DNA from: Syntrophobacter sp. SbD2
Lineage (GTDB): Bacteria; Desulfobacterota; Binatia; UBA9968
Direction: 5' to 3'
NCBI GenBank assembly: GCA_945889495.1
Contig: CAMDBU010000025.1
Span: forward strand, 1 to 45,814
Length of the DNA: 45,814 nucleotides
The notes below the pieces were generated by a model. That model saw nothing but the letters and a program-made list of their open reading frames with translations, was not told the origin of the DNA and searched no databases. Shown in pieces: positions 16,798-25,229 of the stretch. The position numbers were made by a program, and so were the translations under genes. Within the stretch, counting starts at the first letter, position 1. The number at the start of each line of letters is the position of its first letter.

Positions 16798-17646
16798 TTA
16801 CTCAGCCCAAATGACATGGGTAATCATTTTCTGACCGCGGCCGAGGTCGAGTTCATAACTCTCAGTCCGCCCGTTATTGGTCGAACGCACCAACTTGCCC
16901 CACTGGGAAGTGCCCCGATGTTCCGGTTCGTCGGCGTTCCCCCGCTCGTGCGCAGCCATTGCGTTACCAGCGGCAACCGTTTGCGCCACGGTGGTGCTGC
17001 TATCGGTGTGCGAATAAATCGTTATCAGTTGGTCGTAGTCATGCCCGTTGGGGTATTCGTTACTCAACTGATCGGGATTCGCCAAAGTGCCGCTCGGATC
17101 GTTGGTGTAATCCATGCAGGTGCCCAAGTTGGGGTTCGAAAAAGTTTCGTCCTGGTGATCCAGCCCAAAAGCATGACCGACTTCTTGACACATCACCAGG
17201 CGGCGCCACGCTGGCGTGTTGTAGGTTGCTGTATTGAAGTACGTGTCGTTGAGCTTAACCGTTGCCTGCGTGATATGGTCGCCGTTAGCCCAGATCGACG
17301 CGACGCCGAGCCAGCCGTTGTTACCGTAAGTGGTATTGCAGACTTCGACCCTCCCCGCGGTCGGAAGGCACCTTCTGAGATTCCCGCTGGCTCCGCCAGC
17401 AACAATCGAGAGATCGAGCTTGGTCGATTCAGTCCAATCGGGATGTAAAGCGCTGCCGGCAATTTCCAAAAGGTAGGGATCCCAAGCGCCAGACACATTG
17501 TCGCCGAGCTTGAGCGTGAAAGAAGCGGTCGTGCGCGCCCAGTGATAGTTTCCCCACGAATGATTCGCCTGCACGCGCGTCGGCAGCGCCGCAAGTGCCA
17601 TTAGTAACAGCGCGGCGATCCCACCGCGGTAGTCGATCTTTGCCAT
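16798..17646 (-). CDS. Secreted matrixin-like protein with altered zinc motif
   Basis: A 282-residue protein with a signal peptide (MAKIDYRGGIAALLLMALAA, cleavage near VQA at about 27). The metzincin helix reads CQEVGHAFGLDH (153-164): it keeps the catalytic Glu155 and His158 and His164, but Gln154 takes the place of the first zinc histidine of HExxHxxGxxH. A Met-turn (CMDY, Met178) follows. Many bacterial relatives share the CQE form from memory, so this may be a real subfamily rather than a dead copy. AGGAG precedes the ATG at 17646. It could be a protease using a different third ligand, or a binding protein. Confidence 0.8.
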   Translation of the reverse strand: MAKIDYRGGIAALLLMALAALPTRVQANHSWGNYHWARTTASFTLKLGDNVSGAWDPYLLEIAGSALHPDWTESTKLDLSIVAGGASGNLRRCLPTAGRVEVCNTTYGNNGWLGVASIWANGDHITQATVKLNDTYFNTATYNTPAWRRLVMCQEVGHAFGLDHQDETFSNPNLGTCMDYTNDPSGTLANPDQLSNEYPNGHDYDQLITIYSHTDSSTTVAQTVAAGNAMAAHERGNADEPEHRGTSQWGKLVRSTNNGRTESYELDLGRGQKMITHVIWAE

Positions 17647-17867
17647 AAAATCTCCTCTCGTTTGAAACCGATTAGCTCTCTTCAATGTGCTACAGATTTT
17701 AGACGAGCCGCGCCGCGCAAAGCAACTGCGGGCCGTTGATTTTCACCACATTTTTTTCGCTGAAGGCGCTTTGACGTATTTTCAGGTAAATTTCAGCGCG
17801 GCGTAATTGCACTTCCTCAGTCCAGCCGCTAGATTCCGCTGACGATCAACCCTCCGAGGAGCGACCC

Positions 17868-18866
17868 ATGAAATATCGCATCGCCATACTGAGCGCGGTT
17901 ATTTCGACGCAAATCGTTTTGACTTCGGCCATGGCGCAAACCAAAGTCGCCATCGGCTACAGCGGCATCAGCGCCGACCAGCTGGTCATCTGGGTCGCCC
18001 GCGACGCCGGCATCTTCGCGAAAAACAATCTCGACGCCCAGGCGGTTTATTTTACCGGCGGGACGACTTCGGTGACGGCGATGATCGCCGGCGACACGCC
18101 GCTGATACAAGCCTCCGGTCCCGGCATCGTTAGCGCCGGGCTCGCCGGCGCCGAACCAGTCTACGTCGTCGGCGGCATCACCACGCTGGATTATTGGCTG
18201 ATGAGCCAGCCGGAAATAAAAACCCCGGAACAGTTGAAAGGCGGCACGGTGGCGGTGGCGCGCTTCGGCGGCGCGGCGGATTTCGTCGCTCGCTTCGCCC
18301 TGCCGCGCTTGGGACTGACGCCGGGGAAAGATGTCACCATAGTCCAAACCGGCAGCACGCCGGAACGGCTGGCAGCGCTGGAAGCACGCCGGGTGTCGGC
18401 CAGCACTTTGGTACCGCCGGCGATGTTCGTGGCCCAGAAAAGAGGCTTTCACCTGCTCGCCGATGTCGCCGCGCTAGGCCTGGCCTACCAGCATCAAGGC
18501 GGCGTGACGACGAAGAAATTCCTGCGCGAACATCCCGCGGTGGTGCGCAACTTCGTCAAGTCCTACATCGAAGCGGTGCATCGGCTCAAAACCGACCGCG
18601 CCTTGGGACTGAAAATCGCCGCTAAGTATTTGCGGCTGGAAGATAAAGACCTATTGCAGCGAACCTACGAAAGCTCCATTGAGGAGAAAAAACTACCGGT
18701 GAAACAATACCCCAGCGCCGAGGGCATCAAAACCATTCTGGACGAATTGTCGCTAAAAGACCCAAAAACCAAGAACGCCAAACCGGCTGACTTCATCGAC
18801 GCGCGCTTTGTCGAAGAGTTCGACAAAAGCGGCTACACCGACAGCCTGTACGGACGGAAGAGATAG
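17868..18866 (+). CDS. NMT1/THI5-like substrate-binding protein
   Basis: A 332-residue protein with a signal peptide ending near SAMAQ (about residue 24). The mature part opens TKVAIGYSGISADQLVIWVA, then GIFAKNNLDAQAVYFTGGTT, and carries LKGGTVAVARFGGAADFVAR in the second lobe. The C terminus reads PADFIDARFVEEFDKSGY, the same pattern as the proteins at 11016 and 38004. CCGAGGAGCG precedes the ATG. It is a stand-alone gene facing away from the protease-like gene, followed by a REP element, with no permease or ATPase nearby. Ligand unknown. Confidence 0.88.
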   Translation: MKYRIAILSAVISTQIVLTSAMAQTKVAIGYSGISADQLVIWVARDAGIFAKNNLDAQAVYFTGGTTSVTAMIAGDTPLIQASGPGIVSAGLAGAEPVYVVGGITTLDYWLMSQPEIKTPEQLKGGTVAVARFGGAADFVARFALPRLGLTPGKDVTIVQTGSTPERLAALEARRVSASTLVPPAMFVAQKRGFHLLADVAALGLAYQHQGGVTTKKFLREHPAVVRNFVKSYIEAVHRLKTDRALGLKIAAKYLRLEDKDLLQRTYESSIEEKKLPVKQYPSAEGIKTILDELSLKDPKTKNAKPADFIDARFVEEFDKSGYTDSLYGRKR

Positions 18867-18909
18867 CACAGCCCAGATGATCTGCACCATGCAGCGCCAC
18901 CCGCCCGCT

Positions 18910-18988
18910 CCGTCATACCCGCGAAAGCGGGTATCCAGGCTAATTCGGCGCTGAATAAATCTGGATTCCCGCCTGCGCGGGAATGACA
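18910..18988. repeat. REP-like palindromic element (family C), copy 2
   Basis: The left arm CCGTCATACCCGCGAAAGCG is identical to that of copy 1 at 8042 and continues with the same GGGTATCCAGGCTAAT. The right arm CTGGATTCCCGCCTGCGCGG plus GAATGACA is the inverse complement in outline. The rest of 18867-19125 holds no gene; it separates two converging genes. Confidence 0.85.
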
Positions 18989-19125
18989 TTTCGAGATAAG
19001 CCTGTCGAGAGCAACCCGTCCATCCTCATAACCCGCAGACGAGCTGAAGCTTGTGGTCGCTTGGTGGTAAGGCATTGGCTTCGCCGGAAGGACTGCCGGC
19101 AAGCCATGACGAATCCGACCGCGAA

Positions 19126-22100
19126 CTAATCCTTCAGCCGAATGCCGACCTTCGATAGCCGGTGTTTCCACAGGTCGCGCCGCTCGATGCCCTGCCAGAC
19201 TTCGATCTCATGGCGCGCCAGTTGGGTTTTCTTTTCCTTGAGTTCGGTCATGAGATTTTGAATCAGGCTGTCGCGCGCCTTGAGTAATTCCTCGCGCTCG
19301 CTGAGCAAGGTATCCAAGCCGTTGCTGCCTTCGCTCTCAGCGCCATCCTCGTCGTCTCTCGACATGAGCACCGCCGGCAATTGCGGCCCTCTGGCGCGCG
19401 CTTCCTGGAGTTGCCGCTCCATATGGGCCTTGGCCACTTCGGTTTCGTGCAGTTTCTCGTGCAAGCTAGCGACTTGCTCTCGCATAGTGGCCATCTCGGC
19501 GCTGCCGCTTTCGAGCAACTTATGCTTCTCCGCCAGCTGATGACCGAGCGCCTCCATCTTGCTGGTGAAACGTTCCTCGATCTCGCCGACCGTGGCCTCC
19601 CGTGCTTGCAACAAACTCGACTTATCGCGCATTTCTTCCTGGAGCGCGCGGTCGCTACGCTCTTTCTCCGAAGCGAGCAAGCTGTAGCGCTCGGAAATCT
19701 CCCGCACCTTGTCCATCAGCGCATCGACTTCGGCCTCCCGGGTCGCCATCAGATTGTTCTGCTCGGCGAGGCGGGCCTCGAGGGCAGTCACTTGGCCTTG
19801 CAACTGGCTTTCGAGCTTTTTCAGCGCCATGTCCTTGACCTGGAGGGCCTCGTTGCGCTGGCGCAGCTCTTGGTCGAGCTCGTGGGTGGACTGCTCCTTG
19901 GTGTTGGCCAACAAGTCGATTTCACCGGTCAGTTCTTTTACCTTGGCGCGCAGCATTTCCACTTCGCCAGCGCGGCCATCGAGCAAGCCTTGGCGCTCGG
20001 CCACTTGCGCTTCGATAGCGCGCAGCCGTTCCTCGCCGCGCTTTTCGCTCTCTTTGAGCGCCGCTTCGCGCTGGCGCAGGAGATCTTCTTTCTCCTTGGC
20101 ATCGGCCTGGAACAGCCGCACCGTTTGATCATTGGCGGCATCCAGTTCGGCCAACTGGCGCTTGACCGCGGCGAGCTCGAGCTCACGATCCTTGAGCCGT
20201 TTTTCTTTTTCGCCCAGCGCACCTTCCAAGGCCTGCTGCTTAGCCACCAACGAAGCTTGCAGCTCCTGCACCGCGCTGTCCTTGGTGTCGAGCAGCGCGG
20301 CTTTTTCTTTGAACGCCGCTTCGAGCATTTTCTCGCTCTGCTGTTTGGCCGCGGCCCATTCGCTGGCTTGTTGCTGGGCGATGATCAGTTCGGCGCGCAG
20401 TTCGCTGACCTCGGCGTCGCGGCTGCCGACGAGCTTTTGCCGTTCCGCCAGCTGCTGCTCGAGGACGCTGATCTTGGAGTTGAAATTGGTCTCCAGCTCG
20501 CGTAGCGCCGAGTCGCTGGCGCTGAGGAAGGCTTTCTCCTTGCGCAGTTTTTCTTGCAGCAAGCTGGCCGCGCGCTCCTTGGCCGAGCCGACCTTGTTGA
20601 GCTGCTCGGACACCGACGACAGTTGGCTCTGCAATTGGCCGATCTCGGCGTCGCGCCGTTGCAGCAATTCGTCGCGCTCGCTTACCTGCTGCTGCAAGAT
20701 CTTTAGCTCGCCGGCATAGCGGCCTTCAAGCTCCTTGCCACCGGCCTCGCGGCTTTGGCGTAGTTCGCGCTCCTTGCGCAGTTCGTCCTTAAGTGCCGCC
20801 TCGGTGTGGGCGCTGGCCGCTAGGCTGTCGTCGAGCTTTTGCTTGAGGCCCTGCAGCGCGGTGGTCAGAGAACCAATCTCATCGTCCCGGACGGTGAGAT
20901 ATTCATCCTTCTCGCGCAGCTGCAGTTCCAGTTGGCGCAGCGACTTGCCGTAGCGTTCCTCCAACTCGACGATGGCGGCGGTTTTTTCGTCGGCCACCAA
21001 CCGGCGATTGTTGAGCGCCGCATCGAGCGCTGCCTGGGCCTGATCCTGTGCCGCGTTGGCTTCGGCGATTTTCCCGCCCAGGACATGCACTTCCGACTTG
21101 AGCGCGTTGATCTCATCGTCGCGCACCTGAACGAGCATGTCCCGTTCCTCGATCTGGCTTTGCAGACCGCGAACGTTGGTGCGCAGGCGAATTTCCAAAT
21201 CCTTGAGCGCTCGTTCGCGCGTCTTGCGCTCATCTTCCAGCTCCGCGCGCGTGCTCTCTAGTCGGGCTTCGGATTGTTCCTTGGCGTCGACCGCCGCGCT
21301 CAGCCGCTGCCCCAGCTCCGCGATTTCGCTTGCATGGCCCTTGAGGAGTTTTTCCCGGCCGACGGCTTGGTCTTCCAGCGAGTGGAGCGCCTCTTGAAGC
21401 CGCTTCTCGAGACCGCGCCCGGCGCTATCGCGGGCTTCAAGCAGCTGTTTCTTGTTCTCGATCTCTTTCTGAACCTGCTCCTCGGCGCGCCGGTGGGCCG
21501 CTTCCAATTCCCTGACTTGAATGGCGAACTCGCGGCTTTCGCTCTGGGCGATCTCCAACTCGGCTGCGCGCCGGTGCAACAGGTCTTCCTTGCTCTGCAG
21601 CTGGCTTTCCCACAACCGCGCCTTGCCACTCAACAGCTGGCGTAGCTCGCGCACTTCGGCATCCTTGGCCTGCAGCGTTTCGACGGTTTGCACCAGTTCG
21701 GCACGCAGCGCTTGGTCGCCGCCGCTGCCGCTGAATACAATCGGCCGCGCCGCCGGAGTGCTCGATTTGAGCGCGCGCAACTCGTCCTCGCGCGCCTTGA
21801 GCGCCTGCTCCTTGGCGGTGAGCTCGACGATCATCGACTCGATGCGCTCGATGCTGTCCTCGAGATCGCGGGTCACGCTGTCTTTGGCTTGGCGTGCGGT
21901 GCGGCCTTTCCAAACTTCCTGCTGCAAGGCGTGCTCAGCCTCCGCTTTCGCCGAGTCGAGGGCCTGCACATGCTCCTTGAGCTCGACAATTTGGCTATCG
22001 CGGAACATCTTCAACACGACGACCATAACGATCAAGCCAATGCCCGCGACGACGGCGTAAAACCCGGCGCTAGCGGATTGGCCCGACTCCGCGCTACCGA

Positions 22101-22266
22101 ACATAAAAGCAAATGGCGAAGAGAGGAATTGACGCAGATTGCGAGCAAATAGCCAACGCGTGTAACTGGCCTCGACCTCGTTACTCTGCAATGCGTAGAC
22201 GATGAAGCCGCCGAGGATTAAAGCGGCAACGATGACACCAATGGTGATTTTTTCCCGAGTTCGCAT
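19126..22266 (-). CDS. Giant membrane-anchored coiled-coil protein with 78-residue repeats
   Basis: A 1046-residue protein. Residues 8-26 and about 69-87 are hydrophobic helices separated by a short loop that would face the periplasm; residues 90 to the end form an almost unbroken coiled coil on the cytoplasmic side. Anchor segments of the type ERDELLQRRDAEIGQL begin near 226, 303, 374, 452, 530, 608, 686, 757, 835, 913 and 990. Spacing is 78 residues, with two intervals of 71 (one heptad less) and a last one of 77. Each unit has a second, weaker copy of the same motif in its middle (for example KEDLLRQREAALKESEKR). Residues about 960-985 form an acidic break. No known family; a structural spacer, filament or scaffold anchored to the inner membrane is inferred. 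Confidence 0.88.
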   Translation of the reverse strand: MRTREKITIGVIVAALILGGFIVYALQSNEVEASYTRWLFARNLRQFLSSPFAFMFGSAESGQSASAGFYAVVAGIGLIVMVVVLKMFRDSQIVELKEHVQALDSAKAEAEHALQQEVWKGRTARQAKDSVTRDLEDSIERIESMIVELTAKEQALKAREDELRALKSSTPAARPIVFSGSGGDQALRAELVQTVETLQAKDAEVRELRQLLSGKARLWESQLQSKEDLLHRRAAELEIAQSESREFAIQVRELEAAHRRAEEQVQKEIENKKQLLEARDSAGRGLEKRLQEALHSLEDQAVGREKLLKGHASEIAELGQRLSAAVDAKEQSEARLESTRAELEDERKTRERALKDLEIRLRTNVRGLQSQIEERDMLVQVRDDEINALKSEVHVLGGKIAEANAAQDQAQAALDAALNNRRLVADEKTAAIVELEERYGKSLRQLELQLREKDEYLTVRDDEIGSLTTALQGLKQKLDDSLAASAHTEAALKDELRKERELRQSREAGGKELEGRYAGELKILQQQVSERDELLQRRDAEIGQLQSQLSSVSEQLNKVGSAKERAASLLQEKLRKEKAFLSASDSALRELETNFNSKISVLEQQLAERQKLVGSRDAEVSELRAELIIAQQQASEWAAAKQQSEKMLEAAFKEKAALLDTKDSAVQELQASLVAKQQALEGALGEKEKRLKDRELELAAVKRQLAELDAANDQTVRLFQADAKEKEDLLRQREAALKESEKRGEERLRAIEAQVAERQGLLDGRAGEVEMLRAKVKELTGEIDLLANTKEQSTHELDQELRQRNEALQVKDMALKKLESQLQGQVTALEARLAEQNNLMATREAEVDALMDKVREISERYSLLASEKERSDRALQEEMRDKSSLLQAREATVGEIEERFTSKMEALGHQLAEKHKLLESGSAEMATMREQVASLHEKLHETEVAKAHMERQLQEARARGPQLPAVLMSRDDEDGAESEGSNGLDTLLSEREELLKARDSLIQNLMTELKEKKTQLARHEIEVWQGIERRDLWKHRLSKVGIRLKD

Positions 22267-22570
22267 AGCTCTCTACATTCGTTAAAACGCCAAAATTCGA
22301 CCGGACAAGATGCCATCATTGTAACGTCTGGGAGCGCGATTGCCAAAGAAAATTCCCGGGCAATTCGCAAGCAAATGGGGCGCTTGGGAAAGAAAGGCGA
22401 GAATCTTACCAAAACTACGGCGCGACCCGCCGGATTGTCGTGATTTTTAGTTCACACGAGGGCGGAATAGAACGCCCGCCAGCAATCACAGCGGTGGCGA
22501 GGTTGGCGAAATGCCAGCCGCTATGTCAGCCGTTGGGTTGCTCTGGCCATTGTTGTCCAAAACGAACGAT
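22267..22570. other. Intergenic region between the coiled-coil and hydroxyacid oxidase genes
   Basis: 304 bp with no credible gene on either strand. Both neighbours are on the minus strand, so the part near 22270-22440, which is comparatively AT-rich, probably holds the promoter of the coiled-coil gene, and the part near 22560 is the 3' flank of the oxidase gene. No clear terminator hairpin with a T-tract was found. Confidence 0.35.
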
Positions 22571-23641
22571 TTACAGCGGCGGGACTCTGACGATGGCGCT
22601 GGCGTCGATGCTGGCGATGGTCGGCCGGCCGCACTTGGCCATGGTGATTTCAATTTCTTCGCGCAATAAATTAAGTACCCGCACCACGCCCTGCTCGCCG
22701 CCCACAGCCAGCCCCCAAAACAGCGGCCGGCCGATGAATACCGCCTTCGCACCGAGAGCGATCGCTTTGACGACATCGGCGCCGCGGCGAATGCCACCGT
22801 CGAGATAAACTTCCATCTTACCTTTGGCCGCCGCCACCGCTTCGCTGAGCACTTCGACGGTCGCCAGAGTGTTGTCGAGATGGCGCCCGCCATGGTTGGA
22901 AACGATCACGCCGTCGGCGCCGACTTGGGCGCAGAGCTCGACATCTTCACCGGTCATGATGCCCTTGGCGACCACCGGCAAACGGGTCGCCGCCTTGATC
23001 CACTCCAGGTCTTTCCAAGTCGCCGCCGGGTCCGAGCCGGCGCCGCTGCCGGCGGGACGCGGCGCGTCGGGATGTTCGCCGCCGACGGGATAGTTGGCGC
23101 CGCGGGTGCGCTGATAGCGGTTGCGAATGTTGCGTTCGCGCTTGGGCGGCCATTGGGAATCGAGCGTGACGATGATCGCTTTGTACCCATTGGCCTGGGC
23201 GCGGTCGAGCCAGTCTTGGGTCATCGCTTTGTCGCGGAACGGATAGAGCTGCACCCACAACATACCGTCAGCCGCCTTGGCGAGATCTTCGAACGAAGTA
23301 TTGGCGTTGGCGCTCACCGCCATCGCCGTGCCACAGCTGGCCGCGGCCCGATAGGTGGCAAGCTCGCCGTCGGGATGGGCTCGCTTGTGGCCGCCGCAGG
23401 GAGCGATCAGCACCGGTAGGGCGACTTTGCTGCCCAACACCGTGGTCGACAGATCGAGCTTGCTGACATCGCGCAAGACCCGCGGCCGAAATGCCCAGGA
23501 CGCGTAGGCGCGCCGGTTACGGTCAACGCTGATCTCGTCCGTCGCGCCACCGGCGATATAGTCATACTCCGCCTTGGGCAAAACCTCTCTGGCGGCGTCT
23601 TCGAATTCGAAAAGATTGATCGGTTGTGGGCTGTCGGCCAT
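22571..23641 (-). CDS. FMN-dependent alpha-hydroxy-acid oxidase/dehydrogenase
   Basis: A 356-residue TIM-barrel flavoprotein of the glycolate/L-lactate oxidase family. It would oxidise a 2-hydroxy acid to the 2-oxo acid. Signatures are YDYIAGGATDEISVDRNRRA near 26-45, LPVLIAPCGG near 75-84, the catalytic lysine/His/Arg set K226 (VVAKGIM), H250 and R253 (VIVSNHGGRHLDNT), and the phosphate-binding end VYLDGGIRRGADVVKAIALG with AVFIGRP. Length is canonical. GGAG precedes the ATG. It follows the 83-residue gene by 21 bp and is likely co-transcribed. The soluble form, with no membrane segment, suggests an oxidase or a soluble dehydrogenase. Confidence 0.92.
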   Translation of the reverse strand: MADSPQPINLFEFEDAAREVLPKAEYDYIAGGATDEISVDRNRRAYASWAFRPRVLRDVSKLDLSTTVLGSKVALPVLIAPCGGHKRAHPDGELATYRAAASCGTAMAVSANANTSFEDLAKAADGMLWVQLYPFRDKAMTQDWLDRAQANGYKAIIVTLDSQWPPKRERNIRNRYQRTRGANYPVGGEHPDAPRPAGSGAGSDPAATWKDLEWIKAATRLPVVAKGIMTGEDVELCAQVGADGVIVSNHGGRHLDNTLATVEVLSEAVAAAKGKMEVYLDGGIRRGADVVKAIALGAKAVFIGRPLFWGLAVGGEQGVVRVLNLLREEIEITMAKCGRPTIASIDASAIVRVPPL

Positions 23642-23662
23642 AAAAACTCCGAAGTTATTTTT

Positions 23663-23914
23663 CTACTGCTTCGCCTTGAGCTGTTGGTCGTTGGCCTTGA
23701 GAAAGTCGCGGATCTCGTCGGCCTGATCGAGCAATCGATTCCACTGCTCTTTGTAGAGCGTCACCGGGAATCGCCCCAGGCCGTAAATCGACAGCCCGCC
23801 CTTTTCGCTGACCTTCAAACGCAGCTCGCCGGGCTTGCGCTCGACCTGTTGTTTCAACGCTTGATTTTCGGCTTCGAGCCGCGCCAGTTTCGCTTCGATG
23901 GATTCTTCCGCCAT
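23663..23914 (-). CDS. Small conserved-looking cytoplasmic protein
   Basis: An 83-residue protein with an N-terminal coiled coil (EAKLARLEAENQALKQQVER), then a short beta region LRLKVSEKGGLSIYGLGRFP and a helical end. The ATG at 23914 is chosen because GGGAGGAACT lies directly upstream; the longer frame to 23944 would start before that site. I recall similar 'GLSVYGLGRFPVTLY' proteins in environmental Deltaproteobacteria but cannot name a family. It heads the operon with the hydroxyacid oxidase gene. Confidence 0.7.
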   Translation of the reverse strand: MAEESIEAKLARLEAENQALKQQVERKPGELRLKVSEKGGLSIYGLGRFPVTLYKEQWNRLLDQADEIRDFLKANDQQLKAKQ

Positions 23915-24079
23915 AGTTCCTCCCGCTGATTTCGTCTTGGCCACCTTCTATCGCAAAGCCGGCGACAACGCGAGGGCGGAGCGCCAATCGGCTTGAACCC
24001 GACAGTAAAGTCGGACTATAAGAAGGGTCAAGGCAGCGTTAAGAATTTTTCCAAAAACACTTTCGGGAGGAAATCTAAA

Positions 24080-25165
24080 ATGAGCGCAAATCTAGGCACC
24101 AGAATCATCGACGGCGACGGTCATATCATGGAAGACAACGCCGGCATCATCGCCCATATGGAGGGCACCTATCGGGACATCGCCGCGCGCAAGGGCACCT
24201 GCTTTCCGCCGCTGGACCATCTCCACTCCGGCCGTGCCGTGGAGACCCCACCCCAGCGCGACGGCCGCCCACCGGTGGGACCGAAGGGCTGGCTGGAATT
24301 TCTCGACGACATCGGCATCGACTGGACGGTCATGTATCCCACCCTGGCGCTCTCCTACGGTAAGATCGTCAGCCTCGATTACGCCGTGGCGGTGTGCAAA
24401 GGCTACAACAATTGGCTCGCTGAGACTTATTTGAAAGCCAACCCGCGCTTCAAGAGCATGGCGATCATCCCCATGCAGGACCCGCAAGAAGCAGCCAAGG
24501 AGCTGCGCCGCGCGGTCACCGAATTAGGGTTTTTAGGCGCCATGATGCCGTCCAACGGTCTGTCCCAGCCGCTCGGAGCCAAACAGTTTTGGCCGATCTA
24601 CGAAGAGGCCAATCGCCTCGGCTGCTGTCTCGCCGTCCATGGCGGCGCCCATGACCGCTTCGGCATGGATCACATGAACATGTACGTGCCGGTGCACGCC
24701 TTGGGTCATCCCTGGGGCTTGACGATCAACTGCGCCGATATTCTCTACAACGGCATCTACCAGCGCTTCCCGCGCGTGCGCATCGCTTTTTTAGAAGGCG
24801 GTATCGCTTGGTTCCTGCTCTTGCTCGAACGGCTCCACGCTTCCCATGAGACCCACTTTCAACATATTCCAGAAGGCGAATTCGGCGTGCGCGAAGGCCA
24901 GGACCCAACCAAGGAATTGAAAAAGCTGGTCAAGGACGGCCGCATCTATCTCGGCATCGAGACCGAGGAGCTGACCATGCCCTTCGCCATCAAAATCGTC
25001 GGCAACTCACCGTTTCTTTATTCCTCCGACTTCCCCCATGAAGTCACCCACGAGAGCTGCAAGCATGACATCGGCGAATTGATGGAGAGTGACGAGATCA
25101 CTGCCGACGACAAAGCCGCCATGCTGTGGCGCAACGCCGAGAATTTTTACAAGCTGCCGCTGTAA
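24080..25165 (+). CDS. Amidohydrolase-2 family metal-dependent hydrolase/decarboxylase
   Basis: A 361-residue TIM-barrel enzyme with the family's N-terminal metal motif in RIIDGDGHIMEDN, a middle histidine in LAVHGGAHDRFG and CGALGHPWGL-like region (VHALGHPWGL), a late segment VRIAFLEGGIAWFLLLLERL, and the C-terminal catalytic Asp in LYSSDFPHEV. Relatives act as aromatic-acid decarboxylases or hydrolases of ring-cleavage products. The ATG at 24080 has GGGAGGAAATC upstream; a longer frame to 23993 was rejected. It is followed by an alcohol dehydrogenase gene on the same strand. Confidence 0.88.
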   Translation: MSANLGTRIIDGDGHIMEDNAGIIAHMEGTYRDIAARKGTCFPPLDHLHSGRAVETPPQRDGRPPVGPKGWLEFLDDIGIDWTVMYPTLALSYGKIVSLDYAVAVCKGYNNWLAETYLKANPRFKSMAIIPMQDPQEAAKELRRAVTELGFLGAMMPSNGLSQPLGAKQFWPIYEEANRLGCCLAVHGGAHDRFGMDHMNMYVPVHALGHPWGLTINCADILYNGIYQRFPRVRIAFLEGGIAWFLLLLERLHASHETHFQHIPEGEFGVREGQDPTKELKKLVKDGRIYLGIETEELTMPFAIKIVGNSPFLYSSDFPHEVTHESCKHDIGELMESDEITADDKAAMLWRNAENFYKLPL

Positions 25166-25167
25166 AA

Positions 25168-25197
25168 AGGCGTGAGGCTTGAGGCACGAGGCTTGAG
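25168..25197. repeat. GAGGCTTGAGGCACGAGG simple-word repeat, copy 1
   Basis: The phrase GTGAGGCTTGAGGCACGAGG followed by CTTGAG recurs, slightly changed, at 26318-26345, and in inverse form at about 12077-12106 (CCTCAAGCCTCGCGCCTCGC). It appears to be a dispersed low-complexity repeat of the genome. Confidence 0.6.
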
Positions 25198-25229
25198 TAA
25201 GATTTGCAATCGAATGAGAAGGATCAATC

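Noticed and set aside
19381-20505. Long open frames on the plus strand opposite the coiled-coil gene
   Set aside because: They mirror the biased codons of the coiled-coil gene (Leu/Phe-rich translation of antisense Glu/Lys codons) and have no ribosome-binding site; they are shadows.
23993-24079. 29-residue extension of the amidohydrolase at 24080
   Set aside because: The extension has no family similarity and a strong ribosome-binding site lies just before the internal ATG.
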